From Thiobacillus sp. UBA3361 (GTDB lineage Bacteria > Pseudomonadota > Gammaproteobacteria > Burkholderiales > Thiobacillaceae), in contig DEQR01000061.1 of assembly GCA_002360535.1 (NCBI GenBank), positions 1 to 49,582 of the forward strand: a DNA stretch of 49,582 bases, read 5' to 3'. The notes beneath the pieces were generated by a model. It was not told the origin of the DNA. It saw nothing but the letters and a program-made list of their open reading frames with translations, and ran no database searches. How positions within the stretch are numbered: position 1 is the stretch's first letter; each line of letters opens with the position of its first letter. This document shows positions 8,430 to 17,500 of this stretch, piece after piece. Position numbers and translations under genes: made by a program.

Positions 8430-9886
8430 CCCTCCCGCCGGAGACGCCCGAAATCCAGGCCCTGCTGGACCGTCTCGTGCAGCGCATGAACGAGGCCGGC
8501 GGCTTCCCCGCCCTGGACCACTCCGTGGCGGTGATCGTGGATGCCCTGGAGCAGGGCGAAGAGGACACCACCCCCCTCATCAACGCGGTGCTGACCGACG
8601 TCTCCCTCACCCAGAAGGTGTTGCGCCTGGCCAACTCCGCCATGTACGCCGCCATCTCCCGGGACGTCTCCACCGTCTCCCACGCGGTCACGGTGCTGGG
8701 CTTCGAAGCGGTGGCCCACCTGGCCCTGGGGGCCAAGCTCATCGGCACCATGGGCGACCTCGCCTCGGCCACCCCAGCCGCCGAACGGGCCCTGGCGCAA
8801 AGCCTCATGGCCGGCTCCATGGCCTCCTCGGTGCTTTCCAATCTCCAGGCGCGCAACGGTGAACTGGGCGTCGTCTGCACCCTCCTGTATCGCCTCGGCC
8901 GTCTCCTGACCGCCTTTTTCTTGCCCGAGGAATGGTCCCGCATCGAAGCCATGGTCCAGTCAGGCCAGGACGAAAACCAGGCGGCCCAATCCGTCCTGGG
9001 CCTGACCCTGGAGCAACTGGGTGCCCACATGGCCCGACAATGGCGCCTGCCGGTGCGCATCGTGCGCACCATGCTGGACGAACCCGACGCGGCGAAAAGC
9101 GAGGAGGATGCCTGGCTCTCCGCCCTGACCCGGTTCTCGGACCAATCCGCCGCCATCCTGGGTAGCGCCCTGGGCGAGGAAGCCGAGCGCCGGCAGATGG
9201 CTCTGGCCGCGAAATTCGCGCCCCATCTGGGCTGTGACGACGACGCCTTGGTGCAGGCGGTCAAGTCCGCCACCGAGCAGTCCGGCAGCGAATCCCTCAT
9301 GGCCAAGATCCTGCTTCCCCGCGCCGAGCCCGCCCCCGCCACCACACCCACCCACGCAGCGGTGCAGGAGACCCCTCCCGGCACGCCCATGGCCCGCCTC
9401 CAGATCGGACTGCGCGACGTGCGCCAGGCCCTCGTGGAGGGCGGCAAGGCCATGGAGATCACCCGCACCGTGCTGGAGGTTGCCCACAGTGCCCTGGAAT
9501 TGGACCGCAGCGCCGTATTCATCCTGGACGCCAACCGCCACGTCTTCATGGCCAGGGTCACCCTGGCATCCAGGGAACCCAGCCATCTGGAAGGCACGGC
9601 CATCTCCCTGGCCGAAGGCGACGACCTGGCCCAGATCGCCCTGGCCAAGAAGGTGGATATCTACATCGACAACCCCAGGGACGGCAAAGCCGTCCCCCAC
9701 CTGCCCGCCTGGGTGCGCGCCCACAGCCTGCACCCCTTCTTCCTGCTGCCCATGACCACCAGCGGCGGCAAGGCCATTGGCCTGATCTTCGGCCAACAGC
9801 GGGACGACGCGCGGCTTACCAAGCCGGAACTGGCCAGTCTGGGCGTGTTGCGGGATTTGCTCCAGGCACGCCTGCGCAAAGGCTGA
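8411..9886 (+). CDS. HDOD-GAF signalling protein
   Basis: The 491-residue protein has an HDOD domain (about residues 18-230; LTDVSLTQKVLRLANSAMY, then HAVTVLGFEAV) and a C-terminal GAF domain (about 345-488; ALELDRSAVFILD and FFLLPMTTSGGKAIGLIFG). HDOD domains resemble HD phosphodiesterases but lack the catalytic HD pair and usually act as protein-interaction modules in c-di-GMP and motility control. The start lies inside the end of the GGDEF-EAL gene, so they are probably translated together and work in one pathway. The ligand of the GAF domain is unknown. Confidence 0.85.
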   Translation: MDTAQIALPPETPEIQALLDRLVQRMNEAGGFPALDHSVAVIVDALEQGEEDTTPLINAVLTDVSLTQKVLRLANSAMYAAISRDVSTVSHAVTVLGFEAVAHLALGAKLIGTMGDLASATPAAERALAQSLMAGSMASSVLSNLQARNGELGVVCTLLYRLGRLLTAFFLPEEWSRIEAMVQSGQDENQAAQSVLGLTLEQLGAHMARQWRLPVRIVRTMLDEPDAAKSEEDAWLSALTRFSDQSAAILGSALGEEAERRQMALAAKFAPHLGCDDDALVQAVKSATEQSGSESLMAKILLPRAEPAPATTPTHAAVQETPPGTPMARLQIGLRDVRQALVEGGKAMEITRTVLEVAHSALELDRSAVFILDANRHVFMARVTLASREPSHLEGTAISLAEGDDLAQIALAKKVDIYIDNPRDGKAVPHLPAWVRAHSLHPFFLLPMTTSGGKAIGLIFGQQRDDARLTKPELASLGVLRDLLQARLRKG

Positions 9887-9920
9887 CCGCGGCCCCGTGA
9901 TCCAAGGCCGTGCGCAACGC

Positions 9921-10742
9921 TCAGCACCGGCCTCGCAGCCGCCACCCCACCAGGCCCAGTCCGGCCAGCAGCAAGGCGTAGGTCTCGGGCTCCGGCACCG
10001 GGGCGGCGGGAACGGGCGTGACGGTCACGCTGTCCACTCTGCCGTTGATGGCATACACCGTGGTATCCACCAAACCGTTCGGGCTCCAGCGCCCGGCCTC
10101 GATGAACACGCTCGCGTACACCGCGCCGGCAAAGGATGGCGCGGCATTGAGCAGATCGGGCAGGTTGTTGTCGGGGATGCTGGCCAGGTCAGACCAGACG
10201 TGGTCCGCGCCGATCCACAGATGCTCATAGACGATGTTGGGATTGTTCCAATCGCAGGCCGCGCCACCCTCGCAACCGACGAAGTGGCCCGTCTCCAGGA
10301 ACAGTCCGTCATAGGCCCGGTCGCCAGGTATCCCGGATGGCAGTTCGGGCGGGCCGGCGGGCACCCACTGGTCGTTCATGCTGACCAGTCCGTTGCTGTA
10401 GAAGTCGTTCCCGGACAGGACCGATACCCCATCCACAACCAGTCGGACCTTGTACACGCCGGACGGATCAAACGCCCACCAATGATCGATATTGCCAGGC
10501 ACGTCGTCCCAGGCCTCTGTCCCCAGGGCGATGGCGTTTGCCGGATCGTTGTCCAGAATGAAGCTCAGGGAATAGGACATGCCCAGCCAGCCGGTCAGAT
10601 CATGGCCGAAACCGGGGTCGTGGGTGCCCGAGAAGGCCTTGTCCAGCGTGCCGCTGACGGTGATCTGGTACGAGGCGGCGAGGGCGGGATGGGACAGGCA
10701 GGCGCCGGCCAACAGGGCGGCAAAGAGCGCATTCTTCTTCAT
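9921..10742 (-). CDS. PEP-CTERM sorting-domain protein
   Basis: The 273-residue product has a signal peptide (about residues 1-22, ending HPALA) and ends in a PEP-CTERM anchor: VPEPETYALLLAGLGLVGW followed by a basic tail. Such proteins are exported, cut by an exosortase and put on the surface or into exopolysaccharide. The middle is rich in Gly, Asp and Trp with few charged repeats and I do not recognise a domain. ATG 10742 is preceded by GGAG at a good distance and begins the signal peptide; the longer open frame upstream is rejected. A sigma-54 promoter lies 135-150 bases upstream. No exosortase gene is in the window. Confidence 0.85.
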   Translation of the reverse strand: MKKNALFAALLAGACLSHPALAASYQITVSGTLDKAFSGTHDPGFGHDLTGWLGMSYSLSFILDNDPANAIALGTEAWDDVPGNIDHWWAFDPSGVYKVRLVVDGVSVLSGNDFYSNGLVSMNDQWVPAGPPELPSGIPGDRAYDGLFLETGHFVGCEGGAACDWNNPNIVYEHLWIGADHVWSDLASIPDNNLPDLLNAAPSFAGAVYASVFIEAGRWSPNGLVDTTVYAINGRVDSVTVTPVPAAPVPEPETYALLLAGLGLVGWRLRGRC

Positions 10743-10876
10743 TCGTAGCTCCAAAATACCCCCATTGCGGCGGGGTGAACGGTTGGTCTTTTCGGTTCCC
10801 GGCTGGCCCCGAAGGCTTGTTGTACCCTGGGGCGCCAGCGCCGGACGTTGGCCGATCACCAACGTTTCAACCATGG

Positions 10877-10892
10877 AGCAATATAAATGCCA
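10877..10892 (-). promoter_or_regulatory. Sigma-54 promoter for the first PEP-CTERM gene
   Basis: Read on the minus strand: TGGCAT, five bases, TTGCT, giving GG-N10-GC, against the RpoN consensus TGGCAC-N5-TTGCW. Predicted transcript start is near 10866, leaving a leader of about 124 bases. The rest of the 10743-11079 gap holds an upstream dyad (separate entry) and GC-rich inverted sequence behind the cupin gene (11053-11075). Confidence 0.7.
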
Positions 10893-10977
10893 CCTGCTTG
10901 TCCGAAATAACAAAGCATGTCCGCTCAACAAGTAAGGAAAGGGCTTAATGCCGAGGCCGGGCCGGTAACAGCGCAAA

Positions 10978-10994
10978 TGTAAGTTTTTCCGACA
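10978..10994. promoter_or_regulatory. Candidate activator site upstream of the sigma-54 promoter
   Basis: TGTAAGTTTTTCCGACA is an imperfect dyad (TGT...ACA) with a CCGACA half-site. It is centred about 120 bases upstream of the predicted start, a normal place for an enhancer of a sigma-54 activator. The same half-site forms a perfect dyad before the second PEP-CTERM gene (46529-46544). Confidence 0.45.
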
Positions 10995-11079
10995 ACAGTG
11001 ATCAGGGGGTCATCTGGCGCACCCACTCTTGCATCCCTGAAGTCTCACCGCGCATCCCCGGCCTACGGCCTACTCCGGG

Positions 11080-11463
11080 CTAACCTCCTCTCGGTGCCGA
11101 ATCGATGTCCTCGTAGGCCTCGGGCCGGAAGCGGGGCGTGCAGATGGCCAGGAAGACCAGTTCCTCCTGCCCCAGGCAGGTGATGCGCTGGCGGCAGCCA
11201 GGGGGAATGAACACCACGTCCCCCGGCCCCACCTCCCGGGGCGGCAACTCGCCCACCTCCACCCGGCCCCGTCCGGAGAGCAGCACATAGCGCTCCGTGG
11301 TGCCGCCGAGGCGATGCCAGCGGGTGGTCACACCGGGCGCCACCCGCGCCCGTGCGATGGAGACCGCCGGGTCCGCGTCGGAGTTGGAAAGCTCGTTGAT
11401 GTGGCAGCCCTCGGCAAACCAGTACTCGGCCGCCGGGTCCATGGATCGAATGGCCGGACGCAT
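11080..11463 (-). CDS. Small cupin-domain protein
   Basis: The 127-residue protein has a single cupin barrel. Motif 1 is seen as G44-x5-H50 ... E57-x6-G64 (TTRWHRLGGTTERYVLLSG) and motif 2 as GDVVFIPPGCRQR. Of the usual metal ligands only His50 and Glu57 are present; the second His of motif 1 and the His of motif 2 are replaced (Leu and Arg/Gln). It may therefore bind no metal or bind it differently, and may be a binding rather than a catalytic protein. It stands between the PEP-CTERM gene and the TPM operon on the same strand. No substrate can be inferred. Confidence 0.8.
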   Translation of the reverse strand: MRPAIRSMDPAAEYWFAEGCHINELSNSDADPAVSIARARVAPGVTTRWHRLGGTTERYVLLSGRGRVEVGELPPREVGPGDVVFIPPGCRQRITCLGQEELVFLAICTPRFRPEAYEDIDSAPRGG

Positions 11464-11621
11464 CAGTCAGTGTCCATCCCTATCCAGCGCGTTCTTCAGT
11501 AGAACCAGGCTGTCCTGGCTGTCCAGAACAAGTCCGCCGCGGGAACGAGCGATGTCGGGGATGATGGTGAGTGCCATGGCGATCAGTCATACAGTGGTCC
11601 CCTATTGCTCTTCGGCTGGAG

Positions 11622-12719
11622 CTACCAGCTTCCCGAGGCGCCGCCGCCGCCGGAGCGCCCGCCCCCCGAAGAGGAACTCGATCCGGAGGACGAGGAGGAG
11701 CCGGAGGAACTCCTCGGCTCCGGCTTGATGCCGCCCCGGCTCACCGTGACCTCCGACGGATCGAACCAGACCCCGAACATCCGGCGCTTTTCCGGGGAAC
11801 GCCGGCGCATGCGCATCAGCCGCTGTTCCGCCCGCCAGCGGCGGAAGGCCGCTTCGGAAAGATAGCGGCGAGCCTTGGCCAGGAAGGGGATCGAGAACAC
11901 GCCAGCGAACAGCGCGTTCATGCCGATGAGGATGGGCAGGGCCTCCGGATCTGAGACGCCGTCCAGGCCGAACACGGCGAAGAACAGTCCAAAGAACAGG
12001 CCGAAGAACCCGAAGATGATGAAGATGCCCTTGTAGTCCCCCTCGTCCGCGTCGGTGCGCCCCTTGGCCCTGCCATACCGGCGAGCCAGCAGGAACAGGA
12101 CCGGGGGAACCATATTGGCGCCGATGGTGGTCAGGTAGGCCTCCACGAAGGCCGCGCCGTCGAAGTCCACCGCCGCGTCGGACGGGGGCGGCGCCATGTC
12201 CTCGCCCCTCGCCATGTTCGCCATGGCCTGGAAGCCCCACATGATGCCCTCCGCGAAGCGGTTCTCGCGGAACGCGGGCTGGTAGAGCTCGTCGATCACC
12301 CGCTTGCTGAAGGCGTCGGTGATAAAACCCTCCAGGCCGTAGCCCACCTCGATGCGCATGCGCCGCTCGGCGGGCGCGATGAGCACCAGCAGGCCGTTGT
12401 CCTTGCCCGCCAGGCCCAGCCGCCATTTCTCGAAGGTCACCGAAGCCGCCGCCTCGATGGACTCACCCTGGAGCCCCCGTGCCACATAGACCGCCGCCCA
12501 GATGCCGCTCTCGTCCCGGAGCCTGCGAATGCGCTCCAGCAGGGTCTGGCGCTCGGCATCCGTCAGCAGGCCCGCCTCGTCCAGCACGTCGCCCTGGAAA
12601 GCGGGCGCGTCGAAGGCCGCCGCCGGGCGGGCAAGCCCCAGCAGGAAGAGGAAAAGCAGGGGAAGGAGCAGGCGTGCCAGGCCGGGCCCACCCCCCCATA
12701 CCAGACGGGCACCGTTCAT
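11622..12719 (-). CDS. TPM-domain membrane protein with Gly/Ser-rich tail
   Basis: The 365-residue protein has a signal peptide, a TPM domain (about 35-175; DEAGLLTDAERQTLLERI, GLLVLIAPAERRMRIEVGYG, DELYQPAFRENRFAEGI), two membrane segments (about 215-235 and 245-285), and a C terminus of Ser and Gly repeats closing in GGGGASGSW, the typical ending of this family. TPM proteins are periplasmic-facing and have been linked to photosystem repair in plants and to membrane-stress roles in bacteria; the role here is unknown. ATG 12719 overlaps the stop of the LysE-type gene by 4 bases (ATGA), so translation is probably coupled. Confidence 0.85.
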   Translation of the reverse strand: MNGARLVWGGGPGLARLLLPLLFLFLLGLARPAAAFDAPAFQGDVLDEAGLLTDAERQTLLERIRRLRDESGIWAAVYVARGLQGESIEAAASVTFEKWRLGLAGKDNGLLVLIAPAERRMRIEVGYGLEGFITDAFSKRVIDELYQPAFRENRFAEGIMWGFQAMANMARGEDMAPPPSDAAVDFDGAAFVEAYLTTIGANMVPPVLFLLARRYGRAKGRTDADEGDYKGIFIIFGFFGLFFGLFFAVFGLDGVSDPEALPILIGMNALFAGVFSIPFLAKARRYLSEAAFRRWRAEQRLMRMRRRSPEKRRMFGVWFDPSEVTVSRGGIKPEPRSSSGSSSSSGSSSSSGGGRSGGGGASGSW

Positions 12720-13399
12720 GAAGACAGGGGCCGCCGCGAACCGCTCAGGGCGGTGAACAGGCCCAGGCCGATGAAGGTGAGGCCCATCAGCACCCGCCCG
12801 CCCCGTCGGGCCAGGCCGGCACTCCGGAGGGTGGACGCCAGGGCGCCGGCGGCCAATGCGTAGATGGAATCTGTCAGCGCTGCGATGGCCACGAACAGGC
12901 AACCCAGGAGCAGGGCCTGTCCGGCCGGTTGGCCGGAACTCATGAATTGGGGCAGGAAGGCCAGGAAGAATACGGCCGTCTTCGGGTTCAGCAAGGCCAC
13001 CACCAAGCCTTCCCGAAACACCCGGCCAAGGCGGGCGGGCGCGGCAACGGGGACCTCGGCCGAGGCGGCGGCGCGCAGGGCCTTCACGCCCAGAAACACC
13101 AGATAGGCGGCGCCGGCGAACTTCACCAGCTCGAACGCCAGGGCTGAAACACGGAACAGCGCCGCCAGGCCCAGGGCGGCGGCCACCGCGTTGCCCAGGT
13201 TGCCCAGCGCCACGCCGGCCACCGAGGCCAGGCCGTGGCCGCGTCCCTGCAAAAGGCTGCGGCCGACGATGTAGAGCACCCCCGGTCCTGGCGTCAGGGC
13301 CAGCACCAGGCTTGCGGCCAGGAAGGCGAGGAGAGGTCCGGCGGGGGGAAGCAGGTCCATTACGGCTTGGGCGGCGGGGCCACTAGGGGGTGGAGACAT
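12716..13399 (-). CDS. LysE/RhtB-family amino-acid exporter
   Basis: This inner-membrane exporter of the LysE/RhtB family has 227 residues from the first start, or 214 from ATG 13360, nearer the family length of about 205-215. The signature is in place near the N terminus: LALTPGPGVLYIVGRSLLQG, followed by GVALGNLGNAVAAALGLAALF and LVFLGVKALR, with about six membrane segments. The substrate is probably an amino acid or related compound, but cannot be named. It forms an operon with the TPM gene, with a 4-base overlap. Neither start has a strong ribosome site. Confidence 0.85.
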   Translation of the reverse strand: MSPPPSGPAAQAVMDLLPPAGPLLAFLAASLVLALTPGPGVLYIVGRSLLQGRGHGLASVAGVALGNLGNAVAAALGLAALFRVSALAFELVKFAGAAYLVFLGVKALRAAASAEVPVAAPARLGRVFREGLVVALLNPKTAVFFLAFLPQFMSSGQPAGQALLLGCLFVAIAALTDSIYALAAGALASTLRSAGLARRGGRVLMGLTFIGLGLFTALSGSRRPLSS

Positions 13400-13817
13400 G
13401 CGTCATCTCGTCACCGATCCCGCAATCATTACCGGCCATATCAGTCCCCCGGCAACGGCCCCGGCTGCCCGGCACCCAGGTGCTGGCAGGGGCCGAGGCG
13501 ACCAAGGGGTGGGCTGGGTTTGGAAGTCGCAAGGAACGAAGGGTCATGCCCCCTATGGTTCTTAAATAAGGGTAAACAAGGGGGCAGACCACCTTTTTCG
13601 CGGTTGCTCGATCCAATTTATCTTAGCCAATGCACTTGGCGGCGGGGTCCGTCGGGGCGGTTGGGGGGTGCTGCATGGGGCGCCTCCCTGGGCGTCTTGT
13701 TTTCTCGATTTCTACGCCTTGCTGGTGTCGCTGGCAAGGGGCAAGGCGCCTTTCAGGCGCTCCCTCACCCCCGACCCCTCTCCCCGTGGGAGAGGGGAGT
13801 CATGTCCTCGCCCTCGC
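13400..13817. other. Non-coding gap upstream of the LysE-type gene
   Basis: No convincing gene is seen in these 418 bases. It must hold the promoter of the LysE-TPM operon (minus strand) and the 3' end region of the methyltransferase gene. An AT-rich patch around 13555-13625 stands out from the GC-rich flanks and is the likeliest promoter area, but I cannot assign -35 and -10 boxes with confidence. A strong palindrome lies at 13775-13797. Confidence 0.5.
13775..13797. repeat. Dispersed CCTCTCCC/GGGAGAGG palindrome, intergenic copy
   Basis: A perfect 10-pair stem (CCCCTCTCCC, loop CGT, GGGAGAGGGG) follows CCCTCACCCCCGA. It lies 20 bases beyond the methyltransferase stop codon side of the gap. 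Similar elements are scattered in many proteobacterial genomes. A second copy with the same core arms is inside the DUF2126 reading frame (16202-16261). Confidence 0.75.
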
Positions 13818-14432
13818 CTACCCCCGCCGCGCCACCATCAGGAACACGGGATAGGCGCGGCTACCCTGTTCGGTCTCCTTGACGATCTCGAACACGGTCT
13901 CGAAGCGCGTTTCGCCGAAACCGGCGGCGGTCACCAGCCCGGCCAGGGCCTGCCGGTCGAAGCCGTGGTGCACGTCCACCTCCGAGCCGTGGAAGCTGCC
14001 GTCCTCCCGGTCCAGGTCGGCGATGCAGACCCAGCCGCCGGGGCTGAGCAGGCCGTGGAACACGGCCAGGATGTGGCGGGTGTCGGGGATGTGGTGCAGT
14101 GTCATGGCGGAGCAGATGAGGTCGTAGCGCTCCTCCGGCATGGGCTCGGCGGTGAGGTCGGCCTGGCGCACCGTCATGTTGGTCACGCCCTGGGCGGCGA
14201 TCTTTTCCCGCGCCACCTCCAGCATGCCGGCCGAGCTGTCCTTGAGGGTGATGTGGCCGAGGGCGTCGCGCAGGGGGAAGCTGAGCAGGCCGGTGCCGCT
14301 GCCGTAGTCCAGGGCGCGCATGTCCCGGCTGAGGGGCACGGCGGCGCGGATGGCGGCGGCGATCTTCTCGCCGCGCTCGATGAATACCGGGTTCTGGTCC
14401 CACTGACGGGCCTTGCTGTCGAAGTCGATCAT
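13818..14432 (-). CDS. Class I SAM-dependent methyltransferase
   Basis: The 204-residue protein has a Rossmann-type methyltransferase fold: motif I ALDYGSGTGLLSFPL (about residues 43-57), an acidic residue after strand 2 (LKDSSAGML), ADLTAEPMP, and motif IV YDLICSAMTLHHIPD, then LSPGGWVCIADLD. The pattern is that of UbiE/Methyltransf_11-type small-molecule methyltransferases. ATG 14432 gives the usual N-terminal lead (FDSKARQWDQNP). The substrate is unknown. It stands alone between the LysE-TPM operon and the transglutaminase gene on the minus strand. Confidence 0.88.
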   Translation of the reverse strand: MIDFDSKARQWDQNPVFIERGEKIAAAIRAAVPLSRDMRALDYGSGTGLLSFPLRDALGHITLKDSSAGMLEVAREKIAAQGVTNMTVRQADLTAEPMPEERYDLICSAMTLHHIPDTRHILAVFHGLLSPGGWVCIADLDREDGSFHGSEVDVHHGFDRQALAGLVTAAGFGETRFETVFEIVKETEQGSRAYPVFLMVARRG

Positions 14433-14595
14433 GGTCTGGGGTTCGGGCTGGATGGGATGGCCGGATATTGCCACAGGCGGCCGGCCCCGCCATGCCGGGC
14501 CGGCGTGGCTGTCCGCATCGACCTGATTACCATCCAACGGAGCGCGATCATGTATCCGGGCGGCGGCAGATTTCAGCCCGGAGCAGGTGAAGCGG

Positions 14596-17500
14596 TCAGC
14601 GGCGCAAATCCAGTGTGCAGGGATATTCCCCGGGCTGCTCCTCCGCCGGCGGGACCATGGGCCCCAGGCGCGAGGCGTCCTCGGCGAAGCGGGCCAGCAC
14701 GTCCACCCAGGGCGGTGGCGTGAACACCCCGGCCGTGTGGCCCCAATCGTAGAAGCGCTTGTGGCGCCGGGATTCGGCCTCGTAGGCATTCACCGGGAAA
14801 TGCTCGTAGTGGCGTCCGCCCGGGTGCATGACGTGGTAACTGCAGCCGCCCACGCTGCGGCTGTTCCAGGTGTCCACCAGGTCGAAGATCAGGGGCGAGT
14901 GCACGCCGATGGTGGGGTGCAGGGCGGAGGGCGGCTGCCAGGCCCGATAGCGCACGCCGGCCACGTATTCGCCGTTCACCCCGGTGGGCCGCAGGGGCAC
15001 GCGGCGGCCGTTGCAGGCCACCGCGTAGCGGCCGTCGGTCATGCCGGTGAGCTTGACCTGCAGGCGCTCCACCGAGGAATCCACGAAGCGGGCAGTGCCC
15101 TGGCGGGTGGCTTCCTCGCCCAGCACCAGCCAGGGCTCGATGGCGGCGCGCAGCTCCAGCTCCATGTCGCCCAGGCGCAGGCCGCCGAAACGGGGGAAGC
15201 GAAACTCCAGGAAGGGGGCGAACCATTCCGGGTCGAAGGGGTAGCCGGCCTCGGTGAGCTCGGCCAGCACCTCCCCGAGGTCCCGCCACAGGTGGTGGGG
15301 CAGCATCCACTTGTCGTGCAGCTCGGAGCCCCAGCGCACCAGGGGCTTCCTGTAGGGCTGGGCCCAAAAGCGGGCCACCAGGGCGCGCAGCAGCAGCATC
15401 TGGGCCAGGCTCATGCGGGCATGGGGCGGCATTTCGAAGGCGCGGAACTCCAGCAGGCCCTGGCGGCCGGCGGCGGAGTCGGGGGAATACATCTTGTCGA
15501 TGCAGAACTCGGCCCGGTGGGTGTTGCCGGTCAGGTCGGTGAGCAGGTTGCGGAACAGCCGGTCCACGATCCAGGGCTGGTTGGTGCCGCCCGACGGCAC
15601 TTGGCCGAAGGCGATCTCCAGTTCGTATAAGGCGTCGGCGCGGCCCTCATCGACGCGGGGCGCCTGGCTGGTGGGGCCCATGAACATGCCGCAGAACAGG
15701 TAGGACAGGCTGGGGTGGTGCTGCCAGTAAGTGACCAGGCTTTGCAGCAGGTCGGGCCGGCGCAGGAAGGGACTGTCGGCCGGCGTGGGACCGCCCAGGG
15801 TGACGTGGTTGCCGCCGCCGGTGCCGGTGTGGCGGCCGTCCAACATGAACTTCTCGGTGCCCAGGCGGGACAAGCGGGCCTCTTCGTACAGGGCGTCGGT
15901 GTTGGCCTCCAGTTCGTCCCAGGAACGGGCCGGGTGGATGTTCACCTCGATGACCCCCGGGTCCGGGGTGACCAGCAGCTTTTCCAGGCGGCCATCGGAG
16001 GGCGGCGCGTAGCCTTCCACCACCACCGGCAGGTTCAGGCCGGCGGCGGTCTTCTCCACCGCGGCGATCAGGTCCAGGGCGTGCTCCAGCCGGTGCAGGG
16101 GGGGCAGGAAAATGTGCAGGCAGCCGTCGCGGGTCTCCAGGCTCACGGCGGTGTGGGGCACGGCGACGTTGGGGAGGATGGGTTTCGGCGTGCCCGCGTC
16201 TGCCCTCTCCCGCGCTGCCGCGCAGCCCTCCCCCCAGGGGGGAGGGGCTGGGGGAGAGGGCTGAGGGTGGATCTCCGGATGTGGCTCGACGGCTTGGTCC
16301 ACATGGAAATATCGGACGGCCACCTCGCCGTGGAAATCCGCCAGGGGCGGCTGGGCCTCGAAGGGGTCGGTCTCACCCACCCATTCCACCTCGTCCTCGT
16401 CCACCCAGGGCAGGGATTGCAGGGGCAGGCGCAGGCCGACGGGGGAGTCGCCTGGGGCCAGGTATAGCCGCTCCCGGCGCAGTTCCCAGGGCGCCGAATA
16501 CCAGCAACCCACACTCCAGTTCCAGCCCACGGGCAGGACGTAGCCGGCCGGGGTGTCCAAGCCACGGGACAGCTTGTCGGCCAGCCTGCGCCGCTCCAGG
16601 TCGCCCTTCAGATCGGCCCGGGCCAGGTCCAGGTTGGGAGGCAGTTCCGCCTCCCTCTGCAAATGGTGGAGGGTGTCCTCGAAGACAGGTTGCACATAAC
16701 GGGTGCCGAGACCCAGGTGGCGGGCCAGGCTCTCGGCGAAGCGCCGGGCATCCTCGTGGGTATGGCCGTAGTCCTTGTAGGCCTCGGCCAGCAGCCGGTC
16801 ATCCCGCCATACCGGCACCCCGTCCTTGCGCCAGAACAGGCCCAGTGCCCAGCGGGGCAGGGGCTCTCCCGGGTACCACTTGCCCTGGGCGGTGTGCAGC
16901 AGGGCGCCGGGGGCGAAGCGTGTCTTGAGGCGGCGCACCAGCACCTCGGCCCGCTCCCGCTTGTGCTCGCCCAGGGCGGCGGTGTTCCATTCCGGCGCGT
17001 TCATGTCGTCGATGGACACGAAGGTGGGCTCGCCGCCCTGGGTGAGGCGTACGTCCATCTCGGCGAGGCGCGCGTCCACAAGCCGGCCCAGGGCGCGTAT
17101 CTGCTCCCACTGGGGCTCGGTGTAGGGCTTAGTGACGCGGGGGTCTTCCTTGAAGCGGGTGACGGCATTGCTGTAGCTGAACGTCACTTCGCATTTGCCG
17201 GTCATCCCATCGATGGGGGCGGCGCTTGTGGGGTGGGGCGTGCAGGCCAGGGGGATGTGGCCCTCGCCGGCGAACAGCCCGGAGGTGGGGTCGAGGCCGA
17301 TCCAGCCGGCGCCCGGCACATACACCTCGGCCCAGGCGTGCAAGTCGGTGAAGTCGTGGTCGGTGCCCGAGGGGCCGTCCAGGGACTTCTCGTCCGGGGT
17401 GAGTTGCACCAGGTAGCCCGACACGAAACGCGCCGCCAGGCCCAGGTGGCGCAATATCTGGACCAGCAACCAGCCGGTGTCACGGCAAGAGCCGATGGCC

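Noticed and set aside
11467..11577. 36-codon minus-strand frame (MALTIIPDIARSRGG...) just before the cupin gene
   Set aside because: It ends near the cupin start, which hints at coupling, but it has no ribosome site and no known relatives that I recognise; left out as unsupported.
13383..13616. 77-codon frame in the gap upstream of the LysE-type gene
   Set aside because: No ribosome site, unusual composition and overlap with the expected promoter region.
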